5,578 nucleotides of DNA from Ilumatobacteraceae bacterium. GTDB taxonomy: Bacteria; Actinomycetota; Acidimicrobiia; Acidimicrobiales; Ilumatobacteraceae. Shown here piece after piece: positions 1 to 5,578 of this stretch (position 1 is the stretch's first letter; every line of letters begins with the position of its first letter). Made by a program: the position numbers and the translations under genes. The stretch covers positions 1 through 5,578 of the forward strand of contig SKSP01000521.1 of the NCBI GenBank assembly GCA_007122945.1, read 5' to 3'. The notes beneath the pieces are model-generated. The model had not been told where the DNA came from. It was given only the letters and a program-made list of their open reading frames with translations, and did no database searches.

Positions 1-200
1 GAGTCGTCGTCGGCGACGTCGAGCTCGACGAGGGCGATGCTGACGCCGGCGGCCTCCGACATGGCTCGCAGCTTGTCGGCGCGCGACTCCGAACGCACGG
101 TGCCGTACACGGTGTGCCCGACGGACGCGAGGTGGATGGCGGTGGCGCGGCCGATGCCGGAGTTCGCGCCGGTGACCACGGAGACGGGTGCGCTGGACAT
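1..200 (-). CDS. Short-chain dehydrogenase/reductase (SDR), N-terminal part, cut by left window edge
   Basis: NAD(P)-dependent oxidoreductase of the classical SDR family; substrate unknown. The 66 visible residues begin MSSAPVSVVTGANSGIGRAT, with the SDR nucleotide-binding motif TGxxxGIG at about residues 10-17 right after the first beta strand. The sequence continues with a GTVRSES segment at the end of the second strand and an ELDVAD segment at about residues 58-63, which matches the conserved acidic position near the adenine ring. An arginine after the second strand hints at NADP(H) preference, but this is inference. The catalytic Ser-Tyr-Lys residues lie beyond the window. The ATG at 198-200 is chosen because it sits just before the Rossmann strand. 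No clear Shine-Dalgarno is visible, but the gene starts 16 bases after the pheA stop on the same strand, so it is probably co-transcribed or read through from pheA. No functional link to phenylalanine synthesis can be claimed. Confidence 0.88.
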   Translation of the reverse strand, partial: MSSAPVSVVTGANSGIGRATAIHLASVGHTVYGTVRSESRADKLRAMSEAAGVSIALVELDVADDD

Positions 201-216
201 GCGCCGAGCGTAGACG

Positions 217-1206
217 TCAGCGACGAGGGCCCGATCGCAAGGCCGCGATCCAGTCGTCGGCCTGGCGCCAGCGTGTGTCGGCGTGCTCGCGGGCGTCGTG
301 CGTGGCGGCGTCGGCGCGCGGGTACGAGCCGAAGAACTTCACGCCGCCCTGCTTCGCGTGGAGCGCTCGCATCGCGTCGGCGAGGAGGTCGTCGTCGACG
401 TGGCCCTCGGCGAAGACGATGAAGCAGTAGTCGCCCAACCCGCCCCGCTTGGTCGGGCGGCTGATCAGGTTCGACAGGTTGATGCGGCGGGCGGCGAACT
501 CCTGCAGGATCGAGATCAGGCTGCCCGGCTCGTCGGCGCGCTGGTAGATCACGAGGGCGGTGCGATCGTGACCGGTGACGGGTGGGATGCCGTCGCGGGT
601 GACGAGCACGAACCGGGTCTGGTTGTCGGCGTGGTCCTCGATGGCGCGTTCGAGCACCTCGAGGCCGTACCGCTCGGCGGCGACCTCGGGGGCGATCGCG
701 GCCGCGCCCGGAGCGTCGTCCTCGGCGACGGTGAGCGCGGCTTCGGCCGTGGAGTTGGCGGCTCGTACCTCGACGCCGGGGAGGCGCTCGCGCACGAAGC
801 GGTGACACTGCGCCGTGGCGACCGGGATGGAGTGGAGGACCCTGACGTCGTCGATGCTCGACCCGGTTCGGGCGAGGAGGCAGTGCTCGATGTCGAGGAC
901 GACCTCGCGGACGATGCGCAGATCGTGGTCGAACGCCAGCGCATCGAGCGTGAAGTTGACCATGCCCTCGATCGAGTTCTCGATCGGGACGAAGCCGGCG
1001 TCGACCTGGCCGCCCGTGACGGCGTCGAGCACGTCGGGCACGGTGCGGTGGGCGACGAGCTCGGCATCGACGAGATCGGGTTGGGTGCGCAGGGCCTGTT
1101 CGGTGAACGTGCCGAACGGCCCGAAGAACGCGATGCGCCCGATCGGGGCGGCGGCCGCAGGTCGATCGTTCGAGCCGGGACCGTTCGTGACGGGGACGTT
1201 CGCCAT
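217..1206 (-). CDS. pheA: Prephenate dehydratase with C-terminal ACT domain
   Basis: Cytoplasmic enzyme that converts prephenate to phenylpyruvate, with loss of water and CO2, in phenylalanine synthesis. The product is 329 aa. The catalytic domain spans about residues 23-205, with FFGPFGTFTEQAL (27-39, cf. GPxGTFS), PIENSIEG (74-81), NSTAEAA (151-157) and the catalytic-site TRF motif (197-199). An ACT domain follows at about 215-297, with EPGSLISIL (226-234, cf. the GAL motif) and NLSNLISRP (243-251). The usual ESRP motif, which binds phenylalanine for feedback control, reads ISRP here. A polar tail of about 30 residues follows the ACT domain. No chorismate mutase domain is present, so this is the monofunctional type. 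The ATG at 1204-1206 is preferred: the frame stays open far upstream, but that part is antisense to larB and lacks family similarity. No Shine-Dalgarno is seen before the ATG, so the mRNA may be leaderless. The SDR gene follows 16 bases downstream. Confidence 0.96.
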   Translation of the reverse strand: MANVPVTNGPGSNDRPAAAAPIGRIAFFGPFGTFTEQALRTQPDLVDAELVAHRTVPDVLDAVTGGQVDAGFVPIENSIEGMVNFTLDALAFDHDLRIVREVVLDIEHCLLARTGSSIDDVRVLHSIPVATAQCHRFVRERLPGVEVRAANSTAEAALTVAEDDAPGAAAIAPEVAAERYGLEVLERAIEDHADNQTRFVLVTRDGIPPVTGHDRTALVIYQRADEPGSLISILQEFAARRINLSNLISRPTKRGGLGDYCFIVFAEGHVDDDLLADAMRALHAKQGGVKFFGSYPRADAATHDAREHADTRWRQADDWIAALRSGPRR

Positions 1207-1233
1207 GGGGCGAGAGGTTACGGGTCTGACACG
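1207..1233. promoter_or_regulatory. 27-bp divergent intergenic region between pheA and larB
   Basis: All sequence between the two divergent start codons. On the minus strand TAACCT (1220 down to 1215) fits a TANNNT -10 element. It lies 8 bases before the pheA ATG, a distance at which transcription could begin at or next to the start codon and give a leaderless mRNA. No good -35 is seen upstream of it. On the plus strand GAGAGG (1212-1217) resembles a Shine-Dalgarno but lies 16 bases from the larB ATG, which is too far for normal use. The larB promoter is therefore either very weakly defined here or lies inside the start of pheA. This is motif inference only. Confidence 0.3.
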
Positions 1234-1986
1234 ATGTGCGACGTGGACGAATCCGCGCTGCGCACGCTCATCGACGGCATCCGGTCGGGCGACACGACAC
1301 CCGACGAGGCGGTCGCCCGGCTGGCGCGTCTGCCGTTCGCCGACCTGGGCGACGCCCTCGTCGACCACCACCGAGCCGTCCGACAAGGCATGCCCGAGGC
1401 CGTCTACGGGCCCGGCAAGACCCCCGAGCAGTGCGTCCGCATCGTCGGCGAACTGCTCGCGCACGGCCGCGGCCCGGTCCTCGTGACACGCGTCGACGAC
1501 GAGCAGGCGAAGGCCCTCGTCGGCGTCCACGGAGCGGCCGTCGAGCGCGGTGGCTGCCTGGCCTGGCGGGTGCCCGACACGGCGCGACCCGAACGGGTGC
1601 TGATCGCCACGGCGGGCACCGCCGACGTCGCGGTCGGGGAGGAGGCCGCCGTGACCCTCGCCGCGCACGGGCTCGGGGCCGATCTGCTGCACGACGTCGG
1701 CGTCGCCGGCTTGCACCGCCTGCTCGCCCACCTCGACCGGGTCACCGGAGCCGATGCGGTGATCGTGATCGCCGGGATGGAGGGCGCCCTGGCGAGCGTG
1801 ATCGGTGGACTCACCGCCCGGCCGGTGGTCGCGGTGCCGACGAGCGTCGGCTACGGCGCCGGGCTCGAGGGGGTGACCGCCCTGCTGGCGATGCATGCGT
1901 CGTGCGCGAGCGGGGTCACCGTGGTCGGCATCGACAACGGGTTCGGCGCGGCGTGCGCGGTCGTCCGGATGCTGGGGCCCCGGTGA
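1234..1986 (+). CDS. larB: LarB, pyridinium-3,5-biscarboxylic acid mononucleotide synthase (nickel-pincer cofactor synthesis)
   Basis: First enzyme of nickel-pincer nucleotide synthesis. It carboxylates the pyridinium ring of nicotinate adenine dinucleotide at C5 and cleaves the phosphoanhydride, giving the biscarboxylic mononucleotide and AMP. The product is 250 aa, the usual LarB length. An N-terminal helical region carries YGPGKTPEQ (58-66), a LarB signature. A domain related to PurE (AIR carboxylase) follows, with TAGTAD (126-131), DVGVAGLHRLL (from 154), AGMEGA, VPTSVGYG (201-208) and SCASGVTVVGIDNGFGAA near the C-terminus. Cys224 in this last stretch aligns by context with the cysteine that binds substrate covalently in characterised LarB (Cys221 in Lactobacillus plantarum, from memory). 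The ATG at 1234-1236 is chosen for family length and because pheA starts just upstream in the other direction; a GTG at 1243 is an alternative. The stop overlaps the larC start by 4 bases (GTGA). LarE is not in the window. Confidence 0.95.
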   Translation: MCDVDESALRTLIDGIRSGDTTPDEAVARLARLPFADLGDALVDHHRAVRQGMPEAVYGPGKTPEQCVRIVGELLAHGRGPVLVTRVDDEQAKALVGVHGAAVERGGCLAWRVPDTARPERVLIATAGTADVAVGEEAAVTLAAHGLGADLLHDVGVAGLHRLLAHLDRVTGADAVIVIAGMEGALASVIGGLTARPVVAVPTSVGYGAGLEGVTALLAMHASCASGVTVVGIDNGFGAACAVVRMLGPR

Positions 1987-3263
1987 CGCCCGACGCTCCA
2001 GGGGGCGAGCGGACGACCGCCTGGTTCAACTGCGCGGCCGGCGTCGCCGGCGACATGCTGCTGGGAGCACTGGTGGACGCCGGTGCCGATCGCGACGCCG
2101 TCGCCGACGCGCTGGCGGGCCTCGGCGTGGACGGATACGCGCTCACGTTCGAGCGGGTGCAGCGCGGCGGCGTCACCGCCACCTGGGCGAACGTCGTCGT
2201 CCACGACGTCCACGACGATCATCACCATCACGACGGTCGTCACGACGATCGTCACGGCGCGGGTTCGCACCCGCACCGACCGGCGCGCGAGGTCTTCGCC
2301 CTGCTCGACGCCGCCGACCTGCCCGAGCGCGTGCGGCGGCGGGCCACCGCCGCGTACCGCGCGCTCGCCGAGGTCGAGGGGGAGATCCACGGCATCGACC
2401 CCGACGACGTCGAACTGCACGAGGTCGGCGCGCTCGATGCGATCGTCGACGTCGTCGGCACGTGCGCGGCGCTCGAGTCCCTCGACGTCGATCACGTCGT
2501 GTGTGCACCGATCGCCGTCGGTGTCGGCACCGTCGAGGCCGCGCACGGCACCCTCCCGAACCCCGCTCCGGCGGTCGTCCGGCTGCTCGCCCGAGCGCAG
2601 GTCCCGGCGACGGGGATCGACACCACGATGGAGCTCGCCACCCCGACCGGCGTGGCGCTGATGGCGACGCTCGCCGAGCGGTTCGGCGCGATGCCGGCGA
2701 TGACGGTGCACCGCGTCGGGTTCGGCGCCGGGTCGGCCGATCCGACCGGCCGCCCCAACGTCGTCAACGTCGTGATCGGCGCCGCGACGGACCGGCCACT
2801 CGGTGCCACCGGCGTGCCCGGCGCCGGCCGGACCGCTCACCTCGTCGAGGCGAACGTCGACGATGCGACGCCCGAGGTGCTCGCCCACACCGTCACCCGG
2901 CTGCTCGCCGCGGGCGCCCACGACGCGTGGATCACCCCGATCGTGATGAAGAAGGGGCGCCCGGCCCACACCGTCCACGCGCTGTGCGACGACGCCGCGC
3001 TGCGCACCGTCGCGGATGTCCTGGTGACCGAGACGGGAACGTTGGGTCTGCGGGCCACGACCGTCGAGCGATGGCCGCAACGGCGCCTCGAGCGGACCGT
3101 CGAGGTCGACGGCCATGCCGTCCGGGTCAAGCTCGACGACGGCGGGAGCCGGGTGAAGGTCGAGCACGACGACGCGGCGGTGGCCGCCGCGGCGCTCGGC
3201 GTCCCGCTGCGCGACGTGCTGCGGCGTGCCGAGCAGGAGGGTCGCCGTGAGTCCGGGACCTGA
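1983..3263 (+). CDS. larC: LarC, nickel insertion enzyme (CTP-dependent cyclometallase) of nickel-pincer cofactor synthesis
   Basis: Last enzyme of the pathway: it inserts Ni into the bis-thiocarboxylate nucleotide made by LarB and LarE, using CTP. The product is 426 aa. The N-terminal family motif appears as WFNCAAGVAGDMLLGALVDAG (from residue 14; family form FDxxSGxSGDM), followed by a His-rich loop (74-98, ten His including HHHH at 80-83), LHEVGALDAIVDVVG (145-159), and the C-terminal nickel/CTP domain with NVDDATPE, TPIVMKKGRP (to 327) and TGTLGLR. Some lactobacilli split this protein into LarC1 and LarC2 by a programmed frameshift; here it is one uninterrupted frame. The GTG at 1983-1985 overlaps the larB stop (GTGA, 1983-1986) and leaves 13 residues before the first conserved strand, so translational coupling is likely; no strong Shine-Dalgarno is seen. 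The 3' end overlaps the methyltransferase gene by 17 bases. Asn16 stands where Asp is common, and Ala-Gly replaces Ser-Gly; this may be lineage-typical. Confidence 0.95.
   Translation: MTPDAPGGERTTAWFNCAAGVAGDMLLGALVDAGADRDAVADALAGLGVDGYALTFERVQRGGVTATWANVVVHDVHDDHHHHDGRHDDRHGAGSHPHRPAREVFALLDAADLPERVRRRATAAYRALAEVEGEIHGIDPDDVELHEVGALDAIVDVVGTCAALESLDVDHVVCAPIAVGVGTVEAAHGTLPNPAPAVVRLLARAQVPATGIDTTMELATPTGVALMATLAERFGAMPAMTVHRVGFGAGSADPTGRPNVVNVVIGAATDRPLGATGVPGAGRTAHLVEANVDDATPEVLAHTVTRLLAAGAHDAWITPIVMKKGRPAHTVHALCDDAALRTVADVLVTETGTLGLRATTVERWPQRRLERTVEVDGHAVRVKLDDGGSRVKVEHDDAAVAAAALGVPLRDVLRRAEQEGRRESGT
3235..3240 (+). promoter_or_regulatory. Strong Shine-Dalgarno AGGAGG deciding the methyltransferase start
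   Basis: AGGAGG lies inside the end of larC, 6 bases before the GTG at 3247. It is the clearest ribosome binding site among the plus-strand genes and favours this GTG over the in-frame GTG at 3226, which lies upstream of the motif and cannot use it. Independent strong initiation suggests the methyltransferase is translated in its own right and not only by coupling from larC. Confidence 0.75.
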
Positions 3264-4434
3264 CCGTGCCGATCGGCCGTCCCCGCCCGACGAGTGGCGA
3301 CGTGTCGCCGCGGCCGTCGCCGACCGCGAGCGGTTCGTCTCGGCGACCATCTCGGGCGCTCGCCGCGGCGCGCACCCGCCCGCCGAGCGGGTCACGCTCC
3401 GGCCCGTCGAGCTGCGCGCCGGCCTCCACCTCCAGGTCTCGACGTTCGACGGCGACACCACCGACGTCGCCAACGTCGCGTTCGACGCCGCCTCGGACCG
3501 GGTCATCGACCTGCTGGGTTCGGGGTACGCCAGCATGTACGTGCGCACCCTCGACGGCGACCTCCAGTTGCGGCACTCGAAGAAGGGCGCGCCCCACGTC
3601 ACCCGGCACCGGCCGAGCACCGACCACGTCGACACGTCGCACGATCGCCGCAAGCCGCGCCTGCTCGACCCCGAGGCACCGTTCCTCACCGCCGTCGGCG
3701 CCGATCGGGCGAAGCGGCGCCAGGTGGAGCGGTTCCTCGAGATCCTCACCCACACGTGGCCCGACGAGTGGGGCCCGCCGCTGCGGGTGGTCGATCTCGG
3801 CTGCGGATCCGGGGTGCTGACGATGGCCACCCATCACCTCCTGCGCGAGGTGGCGCCCGGGTCGACGACGCTCGGCATCGACACGAAGGCGGCGTTGATG
3901 GAGCGGCTGACGGGCGTCGTCGCCGACCTCGGCTGGGACGACATCGAGCTGCGGGTCGGAACGATCGCCGACGCGGATCTGGGGCCGCGGGCACCCGACC
4001 TCGTGCTCGCGCTCCATGCATGCGACACCGCGACCGACGACGCGCTCGCCCGAGCGATCGAGGCGGACGCCCGCGTGATCCTCGCCGCGCCGTGCTGCCA
4101 GCACGATCTGCAGGCGCAGCTCGATCGCGCGCCGCCCGGTCTCGACCCGCTCGTCCGCCACGGCATCGTGCGCGAGCGTCTCGGCGACCTGCTGACCGAC
4201 ACGCTGCGCGCCGAGATCCTGCGGGCCCACGGCTACCGGACCGACGTCATCGAGTTCGTGTCGACCGAGCACACGGCGAAGAACCTGCTGATCCGCGCCG
4301 TACGGCGCGACCGCCGCGATCCGGTCGACGCCGATGCCGGCGCGACCGCCGCTCGGGAGCTCGCCGCGGCGTGGGGCGTCGAGCCGGCCCTCGCCCGCCG
4401 CGTCGGCTTCGGAGGCCCCGACCCACCGGGATGA
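3247..4434 (+). CDS. Uncharacterised class I SAM-dependent methyltransferase (Methyltransf_32-like)
   Basis: Predicted cytoplasmic methyltransferase of 395 aa; substrate unknown. An N-terminal region (about 15-140) has TLRPVELRAGLHLQ (50-63) and LQLRHSKKGAPH (107-118), resembling the extra domain of a little-studied bacterial methyltransferase family. The Rossmann-fold domain follows: motif I VVDLGCGSGV (181-190) for SAM binding, an acidic residue after strand 2 (GID, 210-212), LHACDTATDDAL (256-267), APCCQHDL (281-288, two adjacent Cys) and STEHTAKNLLIRA (339-351). The HACDxATD and PCCQHxL pair points to the Pfam Methyltransf_32 group, whose members include proteins with suspected RNA roles; that is weak guidance for substrate. 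The GTG at 3247 is chosen for its AGGAGG site 6 bases upstream; an alternative GTG at 3226 would add 7 residues. The gene overlaps larC by 17 bases, so it belongs to the lar transcription unit. Whether it serves the cofactor is unknown. A short tail (about 355-395) follows the fold. Confidence 0.85.
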   Translation: MSPGPDRADRPSPPDEWRRVAAAVADRERFVSATISGARRGAHPPAERVTLRPVELRAGLHLQVSTFDGDTTDVANVAFDAASDRVIDLLGSGYASMYVRTLDGDLQLRHSKKGAPHVTRHRPSTDHVDTSHDRRKPRLLDPEAPFLTAVGADRAKRRQVERFLEILTHTWPDEWGPPLRVVDLGCGSGVLTMATHHLLREVAPGSTTLGIDTKAALMERLTGVVADLGWDDIELRVGTIADADLGPRAPDLVLALHACDTATDDALARAIEADARVILAAPCCQHDLQAQLDRAPPGLDPLVRHGIVRERLGDLLTDTLRAEILRAHGYRTDVIEFVSTEHTAKNLLIRAVRRDRRDPVDADAGATAARELAAAWGVEPALARRVGFGGPDPPG

Positions 4435-4465
4435 CGCCGGGATGACGCCGGGGATGCCGGGACGA
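4426..4465. repeat. 11-bp tandem repeat across the end of the methyltransferase gene
   Basis: The unit CCGGGATGACG occurs twice exactly (4426-4436 and 4437-4447) and is followed by decayed copies CCGGGGATG and CCGGGACGA. The array contains the methyltransferase stop codon (TGA 4432-4434) and runs into the convergent gap. The unit is not a multiple of three, so it is not a protein repeat; replication slippage is the simplest explanation. Confidence 0.7.
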
Positions 4466-4484
4466 GGGGACCGGCGACGCAGCG
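4435..4484. other. 50-bp convergent intergenic gap, no clear terminator
   Basis: This gap separates the plus-strand methyltransferase stop from the minus-strand thioredoxin-like stop. It holds the decayed end of the tandem repeat. A possible GC stem, CCGGCG (4471-4476) with CGCCGG (4493-4498), reaches into the thioredoxin gene, and a palindrome GACGCAGCGTC lies at 4476-4486. No T-run follows on either strand, so an intrinsic terminator is not supported. Confidence 0.4.
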
Positions 4485-5237
4485 TCAGCCGACGCCGGCG
4501 GCGATGCGGTCGGCCAACCCGTCGACGCCGAGCTCGCCGATCCAGCGGTCGACCACGACCCCGTCGTCGACGAGCACGACGTACGGGTAGGCGGACAACC
4601 CGAACGCGTCCGCCGCGGCCCACTGCGGCGGTTCGGTGTCGAAGTCGATGCCGTCGGCGACGGACACCCAGGGCCAGCCGAACCCGGCGATCCACTCCGA
4701 CGCCGGGAAGCCGGGCCGGTCGGGGGCGATCGCGGTGAGCACCCCGTAGACGTTCAGATCGGTCGGCAGCCGGCCGTCGTCGTCGAGCTGCACGAGGTGC
4801 GGCACCTCGACGTTGCACGCCGGACACCAGTGGGCGAGGAACACGAGCATGACCGGACCGTCGATGTCGGCCGAGATCGTGTGGACCACGCCGGCTGCGT
4901 CCTCGGCGATCAGGGACGGGGGGCGTCGCCCGAGCGCCGGGTCGACCCCGCTGTCGGGCTCGAATCGTGGCAGCGCGTCACCGTCGATCTCGACGTCGCG
5001 GACCTCCCCGACGACCTCGGGCGGCAGCCGGTCGTCGCCGGTGTCGCCGTTCGCGTCGAGATCATCGGTGGCACCACCGGGTTGCGTGGCCGCCGGGGGC
5101 TGCGGGGTGGCCGTCGTGTCGTCGTCGCCCCGTGTCGCCAGCACGGCCACCACCGCGACGATCACCACCAGCACGACGACCCCGGCGAGGACGATCGGGA
5201 CGGGCGAGCGGGTTGAGGTGGCGGGCCGATCGGTCAC
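4485..5237 (-). CDS. Membrane-anchored TlpA-like thioredoxin-fold protein with CPAC active site
   Basis: Predicted extracytoplasmic thiol-disulfide oxidoreductase of 250 aa. A short basic N-terminus is followed by one hydrophobic segment (about 13-34), read as an uncleaved signal anchor; there is no lipobox cysteine. A low-complexity Asp/Thr/Pro/Gly linker (about 36-80) leads to a thioredoxin-like domain (about 108-250). The domain shows PVMLVFLAHWCPACNVEVPHL with the redox pair Cys138-Pro-Ala-Cys141, and SAYPYVVLVDDG with the expected cis-Pro at 218. These are the only cysteines seen. The WCPAC motif differs from the WCxPC usual in TlpA/ResA reductases and is closer in pattern to the CPHC of oxidising DsbA. 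The GTG at 5235-5237 is chosen because it overlaps the upstream DsbB-like stop (GTGA, 5234-5237) and has GGAG (5246 down to 5243) 5 bases upstream. The neighbour suggests the DsbB-like protein re-oxidises it; this is inference. Confidence 0.9.
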   Translation of the reverse strand: MTDRPATSTRSPVPIVLAGVVVLVVIVAVVAVLATRGDDDTTATPQPPAATQPGGATDDLDANGDTGDDRLPPEVVGEVRDVEIDGDALPRFEPDSGVDPALGRRPPSLIAEDAAGVVHTISADIDGPVMLVFLAHWCPACNVEVPHLVQLDDDGRLPTDLNVYGVLTAIAPDRPGFPASEWIAGFGWPWVSVADGIDFDTEPPQWAAADAFGLSAYPYVVLVDDGVVVDRWIGELGVDGLADRIAAGVG

Positions 5238-5578
5238 GGGGACTCCGTTCCCTGACGGCTCCGAGCCGCCAGCAGGGTGAAGGCGATGATGGACAGGAAA
5301 CCGACCAGCGCCATGAACGCCAACGTGACGAACCCGAACTCGCGGAACCAGATGTCGGCGCACGACGGCCCCGTCGCCGCGCACACGCCGCCCTCGAGCG
5401 CCGGGCGCCACTCGACGGCGTAGTGCCACAGCGCGACGACGGCGCCGATCGCGGCGACGGGGACGACGTACCAGCCGACCCGGCGATCGTTGCGGACGGC
5501 GGCCACGAGGGTGACGACGGCGAGCGGATACATCGCGATCCGCTGGAACCAGCACAGGCGGCACGGGGTGAACCCGGC
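5234..5578 (-). CDS. DsbB/BdbC-family disulfide bond formation protein, C-terminal part, cut by right window edge
   Basis: Inner-membrane protein expected to pass electrons from a partner thioredoxin-fold protein to quinone. The 114 visible residues start in the first extracytoplasmic part and include TPCRLCWFQRIAMYPLAV, the hallmark CxxC-W-x-QR-x-MYPL of the DsbB family. The cysteines are at visible residues 6 and 9. About three hydrophobic segments follow (near 16-29, 34-55 and 83-106). The second redox pair is Cys66 and Cys73 in VCAATGPSCADIW, ahead of FREFGFVTLAFMALVGF, which matches the family GF..P.MAL..F ending. All four expected redox cysteines are therefore present. The start lies beyond the window; an ATG at 5531-5533 cannot be the real start because the CxxC motif precedes it in frame. 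The stop overlaps the start of the CPAC thioredoxin-like gene by 4 bases, which implies co-expression and partnership. Confidence 0.92.
   Translation of the reverse strand, partial: AGFTPCRLCWFQRIAMYPLAVVTLVAAVRNDRRVGWYVVPVAAIGAVVALWHYAVEWRPALEGGVCAATGPSCADIWFREFGFVTLAFMALVGFLSIIAFTLLAARSRQGTESP

Noticed and set aside
217..1896. Longer pheA frame extending to 1896 with 230 extra residues upstream
   Set aside because: The extension is antisense to larB, has no recognisable family features, and PheA similarity begins only shortly after the ATG at 1206. Open antisense frames are common at this GC content.
2244..2253. Perfect 10-bp palindrome GACGATCGTC in larC as a possible operator
   Set aside because: It lies inside the His/Asp-rich coding stretch, where repeated GAC, GAT and CAC codons readily create such palindromes; no promoter is nearby.
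1851..3830. Long minus-strand open frame opposite larC
   Set aside because: Its translation is low-complexity and Arg/Gly-rich with no domain, while larC on the other strand is a clear family match. It is a GC-driven shadow frame.
4471..4498. Possible intrinsic terminator in the convergent gap
   Set aside because: The 6-bp GC stem has a long loop, no T-run follows on either strand, and half of it lies in the thioredoxin-like coding sequence.
3127..4827. Long minus-strand open frame opposite the methyltransferase
   Set aside because: No recognisable motifs, and it overlaps both the methyltransferase and the thioredoxin-like gene, which are well supported.
5234..5533. DsbB-like gene as a complete 99-residue protein starting at 5533
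   Set aside because: The frame stays open to the window edge and contains the family CxxC-W-x-QR motif upstream of that ATG, so the gene is truncated by the window and is not short.

Overview
The window is very GC-rich, densely packed bacterial DNA. Codons strongly favour G or C at the third position, several genes start with GTG, and gene ends overlap by a few bases. This style, with the kinds of protein present, fits a high-GC actinobacterium, possibly Acidimicrobiia (Ilumatobacter-like). That placement is inferred from composition and remembered family resemblance, not from a search. No mobile element, CRISPR array, tRNA or rRNA was seen.

Left block (minus strand, 1-1206): a prephenate dehydratase gene (pheA, phenylalanine synthesis, with a C-terminal ACT regulatory domain) is followed 16 bases later by the start of a short-chain dehydrogenase/reductase that runs off the left edge.

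Central block (plus strand, 1234-4434): larB and larC encode two of the three enzymes that build the nickel-pincer nucleotide cofactor, first known from lactate racemase. LarB carboxylates and cleaves nicotinate adenine dinucleotide; LarC inserts nickel using CTP. The sulfur-inserting enzyme LarE and any cofactor-using LarA-type enzyme are not in the window. larB and larC overlap by 4 bases. larC overlaps the next gene by 17 bases; that gene encodes an uncharacterised class I SAM-dependent methyltransferase. The three genes are almost certainly one transcription unit. Only 27 bases separate larB from the divergent pheA.

Right block (minus strand, 4485-5578): a DsbB-type membrane disulfide oxidoreductase, cut by the right edge, overlaps by 4 bases a membrane-anchored thioredoxin-fold protein with a CPAC active site. 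Together they look like an extracytoplasmic disulfide-exchange pair. The block converges on the lar-methyltransferase unit across a 50-base gap holding a short tandem repeat and no convincing terminator.

No clearly new system is evident. The points most worth following are the methyltransferase coupled to larBC, the His-rich loop of LarC, the changed phenylalanine-binding motif of PheA, and the CPAC/DsbB pair.
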